Origin: Toxorhynchites rutilus septentrionalis
Lineage: Eukaryota; Arthropoda; Insecta; Diptera; Culicidae
Assembly: GCF_029784135.1 (NCBI RefSeq)
Contig: NC_073746.1
Location: 34,143,378 to 34,207,377 of the forward strand
Direction: 5' to 3'
Length of the DNA stretch: 64,000 nt
Every line of letters begins with the position of its first letter. Position 1 is the first letter of the stretch. The notes beneath the pieces are model-generated. The model made no database searches. It was not told where the DNA came from and saw nothing but the letters and a program-made list of their open reading frames with translations. Of the stretch, positions 43,710 to 54,279 are shown piece after piece. Made by a program: the position numbers and the translations under genes.

Positions 43710-45282
43710 TTAACAGTTACCTACCTCATATGTTCTAAAACTTTGTCGAATGATTTGTATCGCTATCATGACCTTAAACAAAATTTTGATTAGTTGTATT
43801 TTTTTCAAAGAAAACATGAAAAAGTTGTGATAAGAAATGATGCCGATAACATTTTTACTATTTAACAAACGAATAGGATTGTTTCCCTTTCCGTTTCTAT
43901 CTATCTTAAAGAAAAAAAAGTTAAAGTGTTAAATATTTTCATAGCATTCCTAACAGGAGGTGATCCAAATCGCTGTCCCTTAGTATTCAGTTGAACGAAC
44001 GAACGTTGAACAGTTGCCAATGCTAATGAACCGTGCGGAAAAACGCGTTAAGCTTCGCTGGATGATTAATTTCGCTAATCGCTAACTGCCTGCTAATGCC
44101 TTCACGCCAACAATCGGCGTTGTTATTACTAAAACACTAGACCATCACCATCTGATTGAACAGTACTCGCAAGTGTGCGTTTGCAGCGGTTCTTTGGTAA
44201 ATTTTACTACCCAACCAGTCACCCGGGGGAGCAGCGGGTTGAGGTTGCCTTGGCGCAGGAAGTCAATATCAAAACGATTATCCTGTTTTACTGAACTTCT
44301 ATAGGACTGTAGGAGCGTAACTAGTCATCTCATTACGTTCGTGTTCCGCCATTCAATGGGACGATTAGGGAAGAACACTATGAGAACCCGGGTGAGCGCT
44401 TCCGCTCCAAATGACGTTTTGCATGATTATGATGATTGCACTAGAATCTGCGCTAATTATGAGAAGGTTGATTATATGCGTTTCCGTTTCACCGGCGGTT
44501 GCTTCGGAAGTGTGATCATCGTGGCAATTATGACTCATTGCGATAACAATTGCCAGGACGATCCATTTTGCTATTCGCGATGAGCGTAATGGGAATAATT
44601 ATGGGAATGCATCTGATTGAGGAAAGACAATACTTTGTGCTTCACGTTCCATTAGGTTACATTCGGAACACAGCCTATTTCCTGCCTCCATTTCCTCCGA
44701 AATTATCTTTGTCGGGAAGCAACCGAAGTGTCCTAAAAACAGCATGTGATTATCGGAATGTCTGTGATGAGGCGTTAGGTCTGCTCATTCATTCAGACAG
44801 CCAATACGTTTTGCCTCCAATCAACTTATCATTATGAAATTTTTGGCTGGGACTAAATTTCTTCCACTCATAATTATGTCTAACTTACAGGTGACTCCGG
44901 TTTTCTCGGATGGAATGAATCCGAACATTTTTATCACCAGCTTCTCCAGTTTGATGCCACAAGAGACCTCATTTTCGCATTCGAGTCACAGCGAGAAAAT
45001 ATGAATCCTTTGCCGTTTCTGAACGCGATAAAGGAACGTCCTCTTGGAGAGAATTCAACAATTCCGCAACTCAGAATAGAGTGATGCCGCTGTAAGTTTG
45101 ACGATTTATGGCGCAATAGGTCAAACGTTATCTTGGAGAGTAGCAACTCATACAAATTTAAGGACGACTTTGCCGAACTATGGTGCAAACAAATGGAAAA
45201 AAATATTGAAGAAGACTACGGCGTGTCCAACGTTATGTTTTACCAGGATTATCATGATTTGTATTTCTATTACTATTAGATA
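43710..45282. other. No confident gene
   Basis: Two overlapping open frames at 44341-44837 (plus) show no recognisable domain and no splice pattern that I can support. The stretch is somewhat less AT-rich than its neighbours and could include host exon sequence, but nothing identifies it. Confidence 0.35.
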
Positions 45283-45976
45283 CTAGCTGACCCGGCAAAC
45301 TTTCTTCCGCCCAAAATTTATTTTTCGTTATCACATCCATAGGTCCAATCGCAGAACTGTTCATTGATTGATCTGCTAATCTACCCTTTAAATTTATTTT
45401 TTCACTATAAAATTCCAGTATTTCTACCAAAACTCGCTCCGTGTTCGGTTTGGTTTCGGTTTTTCTCTGAAAGCGTCGGTGATGTAATTGAAAAAAATGC
45501 TGTTTCCGAAACAGTCCGAAAAACTCATTCGAGAAGTTTTTTTTATATTCGCGGAACAGTTTTCAAATTTCAGTTGATCAATGTGGAAATATCGTCAGCT
45601 CGCGCAGTCCGAAGCCGCCGGACGCAAAGTTGTTCGTGTCCGTTATTGTGTTGGAACAATACCGTTATCGGTTTCGCTGAAGTGATTGTGTCGCTCTAAC
45701 GGTGTTTTCTTTATTGCGAGAGTGAAGTGATAAGTAATCACAACCAGCGGGAGGGAGAAGTCCTCCACTGCGGGCGCTGTGAGCGTGTGCCGTTCCTCGT
45801 CATCGTATTGTGGTGCGATACACCATTGCTGTTGTGCCAAGCGATCATCACGTGGTTCGATTGGAGCACCGTTACAAATCATCCGCACCGTGCGCTTCAA
45901 GTATTTTAGTTTATATATATATTAGGTTAAGGATTTAAAAAAAAAAAAGAAAAAGTATAATTGTATATCTGCCATA

Positions 45977-47542
45977 ATGGCAGAGTGCGATCCTCTTGAT
46001 ATGGACATTGAATCTGATGTTTCCTCCTCACTAACTACTGGGAAGTCGCTTAAACGCGTTCCCCCCTCAGACGATGTCTTTTCAGAGGAAGAGTTAATCA
46101 ACCTCAACAAGCCCCCTTCAAGAAAATTGGCAAACTTTTCCACTTCGCCCCCTCAATCTCCCGCTCCCGCTTCCGATTATCTCCCGAACTTGCCTCCCAG
46201 CCCAACTGTTCCCGCTCCCGCTCAACAATCGACCTCGTCCTCCCCCTCAGTTGTCCCCTCTCCGCGTGTCAAGGTCTATCCAGAAGATGCATCTGGATCT
46301 GGCCCATGGGTTGTTTTCTTCCGGCCAAAACCCAACGGGAAATCGCTCAACGTCATTCAGATCATGAAAGATCTGACAAAAAATTATTCCTCCGTGGTCG
46401 AAATTAGAAAGGTTCGACCGAACAAACTGCGTGTTGTCGTGGCTGATCGGAAGCAAGCTAACGAGATTGTTGTCGACAATAGGTTCGTACTAGAATATCG
46501 CGTCTATGTGCCCTGCCATAACGTAGAAATTTCGGGGGTGATCACAGAAACGGGTCTGACGAGCGCATTAATAAAAGAGGGAGATGGCAGATTTAAAAAG
46601 CTCCCTTTGACGAAAGTTAAAATTTTGGACTGCCATCAATTAGGAAAAGTGTCCCAGGAAGAGGGAAAAACAAAATTCACGCCGTCCGACTCGTTTCGAG
46701 TAACTTTTGCTGGTTCCGCCCTCCCTGACTACGTTATGGTGGACAAATTGAGGCTTCCGCTGCGTCTCTTCGTGCCAAAGCCCATGACTTGCAACAAATG
46801 CAAGTCAGTTGGTCACACAGCAGACTACTGCGCCAACAAGGAGCGCTGTGCCACTTGCGGAGAGCAACATGTGGGCAAATCCTGCAGTGCGACTGAGCAT
46901 AAGTGTCCATATTGCGGGGGGACCCCACATGAGCTCACAGCTTGTGAAAATTACAAGAGTCGCTGGGAGAAACAGAAGCGCTCTTTAAAGGAACGCTCGA
47001 AACGCACTTTTGCGGAAATTTTAAAGGGCGCTTCTCCACAGGCCCAACAACAACAACATCCAATCTCCTCACACAATATCTTTTCCACGTTGCCAGTTGA
47101 CGAAATGGAAGCGGACACAGCTCACGGGGGTACACCGTTTATTTCCCAAGGGAATCCCCGGCGCAAAAATGTGACCACTCCCAAAATTCAATCACAAGTC
47201 CCTCCGGTGATATCCCCTGTTAGCTTGCCTAAAAAAACGAGTGCAGCGGACAAGCAAAATCAGGTTCCTCCTGGCTTCCGTGGGAATAGTTCACCTTCGA
47301 ACGACCCAGCACTCGAGGGGACATCAAAAACCCCAACTGTCCCTATTTTTCCGTCCAGCTCAACTTCCCAATCGGGATTTATAAAGTTGTCTGACCTTTT
47401 GGATCAAATCTTCAAGTGTTTTAACGTTTCCGACTCCATCAGAACCATTGTCATTTCAATGCTTCCAGTATTAAAGACAATTTTGCAACAATTGATGCAA
47501 ACATGGCCCCTCCTTGCAATGATTATCTCTCTTGATGTCTAA
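45977..47542 (+). CDS. LINE copy D ORF1, gag-like RNA-binding protein
   Basis: 521 codons from ATG 45977 (MAECDPLDMDIESD). The protein should coat element RNA in a ribonucleoprotein, the role of I-type ORF1 products. A Ser/Pro-rich N-terminal region (about residues 50-95) is followed by a conserved domain (SPRVKVYPEDASGSGPWVVF, about 94-250). Three cysteine-rich zinc knuckles lie at about 272-335: CNKCKSVGHTADYC, CATCGEQHVGKSC and CPYCGGTPHELTAC. A Gln/Pro-rich linker follows, then a hydrophobic C-terminus (FIKLSDLLDQIFKCFNVSDS ... PLLAMIISLDV). The stop overlaps the ORF2 start by 8 bases, suggesting reinitiation or coupled translation. Compared with copy B, the first ~95 residues diverge while the rest is close. 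Confidence 0.93.
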   Translation: MAECDPLDMDIESDVSSSLTTGKSLKRVPPSDDVFSEEELINLNKPPSRKLANFSTSPPQSPAPASDYLPNLPPSPTVPAPAQQSTSSSPSVVPSPRVKVYPEDASGSGPWVVFFRPKPNGKSLNVIQIMKDLTKNYSSVVEIRKVRPNKLRVVVADRKQANEIVVDNRFVLEYRVYVPCHNVEISGVITETGLTSALIKEGDGRFKKLPLTKVKILDCHQLGKVSQEEGKTKFTPSDSFRVTFAGSALPDYVMVDKLRLPLRLFVPKPMTCNKCKSVGHTADYCANKERCATCGEQHVGKSCSATEHKCPYCGGTPHELTACENYKSRWEKQKRSLKERSKRTFAEILKGASPQAQQQQHPISSHNIFSTLPVDEMEADTAHGGTPFISQGNPRRKNVTTPKIQSQVPPVISPVSLPKKTSAADKQNQVPPGFRGNSSPSNDPALEGTSKTPTVPIFPSSSTSQSGFIKLSDLLDQIFKCFNVSDSIRTIVISMLPVLKTILQQLMQTWPLLAMIISLDV

Positions 47543-50500
47543 TTCAAATAGAGAGGTCGGAGATATCACTGTTTTACAGTGGAATTGTCGTAGTCTTATC
47601 CCTAAATTGGATACATTCAAATTTTTAATTCATAAGTTCAATTGTGATGTTTTTGCTCTGTCCGAAACTTGGCTTTCTTCGCGAGATGATCTCTCTTTCC
47701 ATGATTTCAATATTGTACGCTTGGACCGTGATGACAGATACGGAGGGGTGCTATTGGGGATCAATAAGTGCCACTCATTTTTTCGAATTAACCTTCCACC
47801 TATTGGAGGGATTGAAGCTGTTGCTTGTCATGCAAACATCAGAGGCAAAGACCTCTGTATTGTCAGCTTGTATTGGCCTCCGAGAGCTGCGGTTAGCCGC
47901 AAGCAACTTGTTGACATGTGCTCACTCCTTCCTGAGCCACGATTGATCTTGGGAGACTTCAACTCTCACGGAACTGCCTGGGGGGAACAGTACGACGACA
48001 ATCGTTCATTGTTGATATATGACCTTTGTAACAGCTTCAATATGACCGTTTTGAACACTGGGGAAACAACACGTGTACCTAAACCTCCTGCTAACTCAAG
48101 TGCTCTTGACCTCTCGCTTTGCTCGAATTCACTATCGTTAGATTGCAAGTGGGATGTAATCCAGGACCCCAACGGTAGTGATCACTTGCCAATCAAAATT
48201 TCCATCACCATTGGGTCGAATTCTTCTGAATCTATAAACATGGCATATGACCTCACAAGACACATTGACTGGAAAAAATATGCGGACGCGATTACTCTAG
48301 CCATCAATTCCAGAGATGGTTCACCTCCATTGGAGGAGTATAACTTCCTTTCTCGTTTGATCTATGACAGCGCAGTTCGCGCTCAAACGAAACCCAATCC
48401 AGGTTCCACCATTTTCCGAAGGCCTCCCAATCTATGGTGGGATAGCCAATGTTCCAAGCTTTATGTAGAAAAATCGAATGCATTTAAAGCTTTTCGGAAA
48501 CGTGGTACTCCTGAAAATTTTCAAACGTATTTAGCCCTTGAGAATCAGTTCAAAAATTTGATCAAAGGGAAAAAACGTGCTTATTGGCGAAATTTCGTGG
48601 GAGGTTTGTCACGAGAAACGTCAATGAAAAAATTATGGAAAGTGGCTCGAAACATGAGAAATCGCTCTTCATCCAATGAAAGCGAGGAATATTCACATCG
48701 ATGGATCTTTAATTTTGCACGAAAGGTTTGTCCTGATTCAGCTCCTGTGCAAAAATTTGTTCGAGATATACCACAAGATAGGTGCGATCTTGATTCCGAG
48801 TTTTCGATGGTAGAATTCTCACTTGCTCTCCTTTCATGTAACAATTCTGCTCCGGGATCGGATAGAATTAAGTTCAACTTGCTGAAAAATCTCCCTGATG
48901 TGGCGAAACATCGCTTGTTGAACTTATTCAATCGGTTTCTGGAGCATAATATTGTTCCAGATGATTGGAGACAAGTACGAGTTATAGCTATTCAAAAACC
49001 CGGAAAACCCGCGTCCAACTTCAATTCGTACCGCCCAATAGCAATGCTGTCTTGTATACGGAAATTGTTGGAGAAAATGATCTTGTTTCGCCTTGATCGA
49101 TGGGTTGAAACGAATGGCCTACTCTCAGATACACAATATGGGTTCCGCAGGGGCAAGGGGACGAATGATTGTCTTGCGTTGCTTTCTTCAGAAATTCAAT
49201 TGGCTTACGCCGAAAAAAAACAAATGGCTTCAGTATTCTTGGACATAAAGGGGGCCTTTGATTCTGTTTCAATAGAGGTCCTGTCAGACAAATTACACTC
49301 TCGGGGTCTGCCGCCTCTATTGAATAATATGTTATATAACTTGCTTTGTGAGAAACATTTGAATTTTTCTCACGGGGATTCGACAGTAAGTCGGGTCTCC
49401 TACATGGGACTCCCCCAGGGCTCATGTTTAAGCCCCCTTTTGTACAACTTCTATGTAAGCGACATCGACAAATGCCTTACACAAAATTGCAACCTAAGAC
49501 AACTTGCAGATGATGGAGTGGTGTCTGTCGTAGGATCAAACGAATCCGAACTGCAAGGACCCTTACAAGATACTTTGAACAATTTTTCAACCTGGGCCAT
49601 TGGGCTAGGGATCGAATTCTCCACGGAGAAAACAGAGATGGTGGTTTTTTCTAGGAAGCATAGACCAGCAAAACCAAAGCTTCAACTTTTGGGTAAACCG
49701 ATCACTCATGCTATGTCTTTCAAGTATCTTGGGGTCTGGTTCGACTCCAAATGTACTTGGGGGGCCCATATTAGGTATCTGAGTAAAAAATGCCAACAAA
49801 GAATAAACTTTCTCCGTACAATTACCGGCACCTGGTGGGGAGCCCATCCCGAAGATCTTCTAATGTTGTATCGAACAACTATTCTCTCAGTGATGGAGTA
49901 TGGCAGTTTCTGTTTTCAATCAGCTGCCAAAACACACCTCATTAAACTCGAGCGAATTCAGTATCTTTGTCTCCGTATTGCGTTGGGATGTATGCCCTCA
50001 ACGCATACCATGAGTCTCGAGGTTTTGGCAGGCGTACTCCCACTAAAAGATCGCTTCAATTTATTATCTCTTCGGTTCTTCATTCGGTGTAAGGTTATGA
50101 ACCCATTGGTGATCGGAAATTTTGAGCAACTGATCGAGCTAAATTTTCATTCTGGATTCATGAGCTCATATCATGAATTCGTCTCCATGCAGGTTGATTC
50201 TTCTTCGTATATTCCCAACCGTGTTTGTTTTCCTGACTACATCAATTCCTCTGTACATTTTGATCTGTCCATGATGCAGGATATCCATGGAATTCCAGAT
50301 TATCATCGATCGGGGATCGTTCCTACGATTTTCGAAGCAAAGTATGGGCGTGTCAATTGTGATAATATGTACTTTACTGATGGGTCCTCTATGAATGAGT
50401 CCACAGGATTTGGAGTGTTCAACAAATTTTTTAGCACCTCACACAGTCTTCAGTATCCTTGCTCAGTGTATATTGCTGAATTGGCAGCAATACACTGGGC

Positions 50501-51218
50501 GCTGGACAGCGTCGCCTCACGACCTGTTGAACACTATCACATTGTAACGGATAGTCTTAGCTCTGTCGAAGCTATCCGTTCAGTGAGGCCGGAAAAGCAC
50601 TCGCCGTACTTCCTAGAGAGAATACGAGAAATTTTGAGTGCTTTATCCAGACGCTGTTATGTCATTACCTTTGTCTGGGTCCCTTCACATTGCTCAATTC
50701 CGGGTAATGAGAGGGCTGACTCATTAGCAAAGGTAGGTGCAATTGAAGGCGAAATTTATCAGCGTCAAATCGCCTTCAATGAATTTTATTCTTTAGTTCG
50801 TAAAAATACCATCGTTAACTGGCAACGCAAATGGAACGAAGATGAATTGGGCCGGTGGCTCCACTCAATTATCCCTAAGGTTAGCCTCAATCCGTGGTTC
50901 AAAAGTCTGGAATTGAGTCGGGACTTTATTCGCACCTTCTCCCGACTCATGTCCAATCACTGTTCGTTAGACGCGCTGCTTTTTCGTTTTAATCTTGCCG
51001 ACAGCAATCTCTGCGGTTGTGGCCATGGTTACCACGATATCGAACACGTTGTTTGGTCGTGCGAGTTGTATCTTGTCGCCAGATCGAATTTAGAAAACTC
51101 CCTTCGGGCTGGAGGAAAGCAGTCCAATGTGCCGGTGAGAGATGTGTTGGCTCGGTTAGACCTTGATTACATGTCCCAAATATATGTTTTCCTTAAAGCT
51201 ATCGATCTTCGAGTGTGA
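47535..51218 (+). CDS. LINE copy D ORF2: endonuclease, reverse transcriptase and RNase H
   Basis: An intact frame of 1227 codons. The true ATG is at 47535 (MSNSNREVGDITVLQWNCR); the codon before it is TTG, where copy B has a second ATG. Counted from that preceding codon, the AP endonuclease (about 1-225) shows SETWLSS, LILGDFNSHG (D142, N144, H146) and GSDHLPI (D217, H218). The RT (about 455-720) shows KPGKPASNFNSYRPIAMLSC, FLDIKGAFDSV (D571), GLPQGSCLSPLLYN and QLADDG (D660, D661). RNase H (about 945-1080) shows YFTDGSS (D950), AELAAIHWALDS, VTDSLSS and WVPSHCSIPGNERADS. A C-terminal Cys/His motif reads CGCGHGYHDIEHVVWSC. All catalytic residues are present. The RT box has Leu where most RTs have Tyr or Phe, as also in copies B and C. 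The RNase H and the ORF1 zinc knuckles place it in the I superfamily (I or Loa-like). Confidence 0.95.
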   Translation: MSNSNREVGDITVLQWNCRSLIPKLDTFKFLIHKFNCDVFALSETWLSSRDDLSFHDFNIVRLDRDDRYGGVLLGINKCHSFFRINLPPIGGIEAVACHANIRGKDLCIVSLYWPPRAAVSRKQLVDMCSLLPEPRLILGDFNSHGTAWGEQYDDNRSLLIYDLCNSFNMTVLNTGETTRVPKPPANSSALDLSLCSNSLSLDCKWDVIQDPNGSDHLPIKISITIGSNSSESINMAYDLTRHIDWKKYADAITLAINSRDGSPPLEEYNFLSRLIYDSAVRAQTKPNPGSTIFRRPPNLWWDSQCSKLYVEKSNAFKAFRKRGTPENFQTYLALENQFKNLIKGKKRAYWRNFVGGLSRETSMKKLWKVARNMRNRSSSNESEEYSHRWIFNFARKVCPDSAPVQKFVRDIPQDRCDLDSEFSMVEFSLALLSCNNSAPGSDRIKFNLLKNLPDVAKHRLLNLFNRFLEHNIVPDDWRQVRVIAIQKPGKPASNFNSYRPIAMLSCIRKLLEKMILFRLDRWVETNGLLSDTQYGFRRGKGTNDCLALLSSEIQLAYAEKKQMASVFLDIKGAFDSVSIEVLSDKLHSRGLPPLLNNMLYNLLCEKHLNFSHGDSTVSRVSYMGLPQGSCLSPLLYNFYVSDIDKCLTQNCNLRQLADDGVVSVVGSNESELQGPLQDTLNNFSTWAIGLGIEFSTEKTEMVVFSRKHRPAKPKLQLLGKPITHAMSFKYLGVWFDSKCTWGAHIRYLSKKCQQRINFLRTITGTWWGAHPEDLLMLYRTTILSVMEYGSFCFQSAAKTHLIKLERIQYLCLRIALGCMPSTHTMSLEVLAGVLPLKDRFNLLSLRFFIRCKVMNPLVIGNFEQLIELNFHSGFMSSYHEFVSMQVDSSSYIPNRVCFPDYINSSVHFDLSMMQDIHGIPDYHRSGIVPTIFEAKYGRVNCDNMYFTDGSSMNESTGFGVFNKFFSTSHSLQYPCSVYIAELAAIHWALDSVASRPVEHYHIVTDSLSSVEAIRSVRPEKHSPYFLERIREILSALSRRCYVITFVWVPSHCSIPGNERADSLAKVGAIEGEIYQRQIAFNEFYSLVRKNTIVNWQRKWNEDELGRWLHSIIPKVSLNPWFKSLELSRDFIRTFSRLMSNHCSLDALLFRFNLADSNLCGCGHGYHDIEHVVWSCELYLVARSNLENSLRAGGKQSNVPVRDVLARLDLDYMSQIYVFLKAIDLRV

Positions 51219-51621
51219 TTGTTTATACATCCTTTTCCCCTCCTTTTCGTCCTTCGCGAGCTATCGGTTCCCTTCCTACTAACATTAGAATAAGTTAAAT
51301 TGTAAATACATATTAGATGTAAGGATAGTTTTAAGAATTGAGTGTGAAGTGTCAGTGTGAATGAGAATGTGAATGTGAATGTGAGTGCGAGTGTAAACAC
51401 ACATCTCCTTACATCCCATCCTTTTCCTAATGAAAATGTGTCACCCTTCTAAACTCGAGTCGACCGCGAGTAATCGGTTTCCTATTTCATTAACCATAGA
51501 ATTAAGGAAACAACATGTTGATATATGCTAGTTGAAATATAGTTAAGAGTTTGGCTCCATTAAACTTATGTAACTGAGCCTGTAAAAATAAACGGATTAA
51601 TAAAAAAAAAAAAAAAAAAAA
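51219..51621 (+). other. LINE copy D 3' UTR with GTGAAT repeat and poly-A
   Basis: About 400 bases. A degenerate hexamer repeat at about 51350-51395 (GTGAATGAGAATGTGAATGT and onward) also occurs, in different length, in copy C. The end GTAACTGAGCCTGTAAAAAT then AAACGGATTAAT is shared by copies B-E and precedes a ~20-base A-run. It is probably the recognition region for its own RT (inference). Confidence 0.8.
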
Positions 51622-51761
51622 GTGGAAATAGAAATCGATTAAATCTGTGCAATTTCAAACGTGCGAATCAGTGTTATAAGATGCGGTGCGCAAAGTTTCA
51701 GAAGTGCTTTTTTGTTCAGTGGGGCAAGTGATAGATATTGCAATTCGGTTCTCATTATTAA

Positions 51762-53293
51762 CACTCCTATACTCGCGCATTGGTCTGTCAGACCGAGAAA
51801 TCTATAATTCGTTCATTTCTCAGAAAATATCAACACTATGACTTTGCGATTCTCTCTAGCTTCGTTATTCGTCGTTCGTCATCGTTTAGCGTATCGCATG
51901 TGTTGGTACAAAGGGGACATGTGTCACTTTTTTAACACTTTCGATCTGACACACCGACGCGAGTATAGGAGTAACTTTTTTGGACAAGTGCCTTTTTTCA
52001 TATTCTAGAATATTGTTGAATGAAATGTATAAATTAATGTTAGTGGCGTGGAATATTTATTGAATATAATGCATAAGATCATTACTGGTCTATTCTTCTT
52101 TGATTTCAGTCCCTTTTGTAACTGGATTGAACGGATCCATATATTAACTATTCGTCATTATTTTCGTCGTTAGATTCATACGTTCAAAATCAAAATATAA
52201 ATGTTTGGCTTTCGTATAGTTATTCGCTAAATATAATGGTCATACATATACACACTTGTGGAAGAATTGTAAACAGTAAACTATAAACTAATCGGTGGCT
52301 TATGGTTATTTTTAACAGTTACATGTTCGGGGATATTTATTTTATAATGAATAATATCAACAGGAAAACAAGAGAAAGAAAAGTAAGTTCCTAGAAATCC
52401 TTTTATGTCATCTTTTTATGCCCCATATAAAAAAGGCATCAATTGTTTTTTTATTTTTTTTTTATCTTCGCTTGTTTTACGTCGGCATATTTCCGCCACT
52501 TTAGTGCCAATCACCGACATTAGGGAGGCGACTCCACCTGTTTCCTACCTATCAGACTCAACAACTCATGAGCCGGGCCAACTTCTTTTACTTCCCTTCC
52601 GAAGGAAGACGTAACTAGAGATTTTTCGCCTCAGAAAATCCCAACGACGCCAGCTGGGATTGAACCCAGGCCGATCGGATTGTGAGGCTGTTACGCTAAC
52701 CACACAACCACTGGCGCCGTCTATCATTCCAAGAATACAGTAAAAAAGAATATTAGAAATGTGCAAACTTTATATTCCAGAACCTCTATCATCTGGTAAT
52801 TATCTAGAATGTCGTTATACATTCTTCTCTTCGATGAAAGACCCGAAAAACTTGCAACAACTGCATGAAATGTAAAAAATATGTTTGTTTCGAGCATGCA
52901 GTTATGCTATGTTCTGATTCTTACTCCAATGAAACCACAATCGATTAATATGTTTCTATGTTATTTTATAGCTCTTTATACTTCCATGAATTATATTCAG
53001 TTGCTTACTTTTAATTTATAACAGTGAAAAATTCGAAATTTCGTTATTTGTGTTGGAGTATCAAAAATTACTCGGTTTTGAGGAGGCTGAATTAGATGAC
53101 TATTAAAACATAATAAAGACGAAGAAAACATATTTTTTGGAGTTTTTTCATTTAATCATACCCTCTTCTTCAAATAAATGCCTATAAAGCCTGAAAAATA
53201 CACAATGGCAACATTACAGAGAAGTTCAATTTTCGGTCTGTGACACCGTGCGCGAGTATACGTGTTATGATTTTGCACGCGAGTACAGGAGGG
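51762..53293. mobile_element. TTAA-flanked (piggyBac-type) MITE carrying a SINE
   Basis: The left end is CACTCCTATACTCGCGCATT and the right end is the complement of CCCTCCTGTACTCGCG. TTAA lies outside each (51758-51761 and 53294-53297). Internal copies of the end motif occur at about 51955-51972 (ACGCGAGTATAGGAG) and 53247-53262 (GCGCGAGTATACG). No transposase is present. It contains the SINE at 52446-52720. The remainder is AT-rich and non-coding. Confidence 0.75.
52446..52720 (-). mobile_element. tRNA-derived SINE family 2, copy 2
   Basis: A minus-strand copy of the SINE at 5890-6156. Reading from 52720, GGCGCCAGTGGTTGTGTGG, the B-box-like GGTTCAATCC, GTTGGGATTTTCTGAGGCG and TTAGTGCCAATCACC-type sequence occur in the same order, followed by an A-rich tail (T-run at 52446-52463). 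A clear target duplication was not found. It lies inside the MITE at 51762-53293. Confidence 0.85.
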
Positions 53294-54279
53294 TTAAGTG
53301 TTGTCACACAGCTGTTGAGTGCTTCAACTGAAAAGTGCTAAAAGAAGAAGTTTTTCATGTTTTCAAGGTGTGCCACTTTCGTGTTTGTTTGCTTGTCGGA
53401 AGCTTTCTTGTAATAACACAACAAAAATAATATACTCTGTCCGCTTCATTGTGTGTGTTGGGGCGAATGGCCCAAGAGAATGTACTAAATTTATGCTCCG
53501 GGCATACAATCGCTTAATTTCACAATGCGAAACTGTGCAAAGAATCATGGAATTCATATTTCGGATTACATGTTCTACTTCTTACATTAAATAATCTCAA
53601 TAATGTTTTCTGAGAGAATATTGAAATTTCTGAGCCTGAAAGGACGTGACACTCGTGGTCTGGTATCTGTGGTTTGTTTCAAGAGTCTGAAATGCAGAAT
53701 ATATAAACATGTGCTACACCATCGCTTCCATGTTCTATTTCTCACAATAAATAGTTTTCGATGTTTTCTTAGATTGATTGTTTGTTTGATAGAAGCTTTA
53801 ATCTTAAGTGTGGGGTCGCCTCTAGTTTTCTGAGCGAATATCTGGCTGCATCGGAGAACATGTTCTTGATTTGCCCGCTCCATCCTTGATGCTGATATTT
53901 TCACATAGAAATGCACAACAACTATGCTCCGGATTTCAGTTTCGGTTTGACATTGTGGAGTTATGTTACGATATGATGCTTGTGAAGTTTGCATCGTTGT
54001 TGTACTTGGTTGTTTTTTGTTGTTTCATGTTTCGGTTCTTATGGTTGATTTCAGGTGTAAGATTTCGAGTTTCACGCCCATATTTTTACAGGTTCTGGGT
54101 TCCAGTATTCTTGTTCAGATTATGCATGTTCCTTATTGATTTCGGATTTCTTTCTTCGTGGATTCTATCTGTGTATTTCGTTATTTAAAATTTAGGGTTC
54201 ACGCTGTTTGGATTTCAAATAAAGGCGATTGAAGTTTTATAAAGCGTACGCATGATGAATGACGGAATATATCGTAATA

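Larger units (their letters stand above)
45592..51621 (+). mobile_element. I-type LINE, copy D, full length with both ORFs open
   Basis: A complete 6.03-kb element: 5' leader (45592-45976), ORF1 (45977-47542), ORF2 (47535-51218), 3' UTR and poly-A (51602-51621). GTGGAAATA is duplicated at 45583-45591 and 51622-51630. The length matches copy B once B's solo LTR is discounted. Both ORFs are uninterrupted, so this copy could encode all the proteins it needs. It inserted into the unidentified retroelement at 45437-56217. The leader differs from that of copy B. Confidence 0.93.

Noticed and set aside
44341..44837. Two overlapping plus-strand open frames
   Set aside because: No recognisable domain, signal peptide or splice context; not supportable as a gene.
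53871..54188. Hydrophobic 105-codon frame that could look like a membrane protein
   Set aside because: T-rich DNA gives Phe/Leu/Val-rich translations. No other support was found and it lies within the unidentified retroelement.
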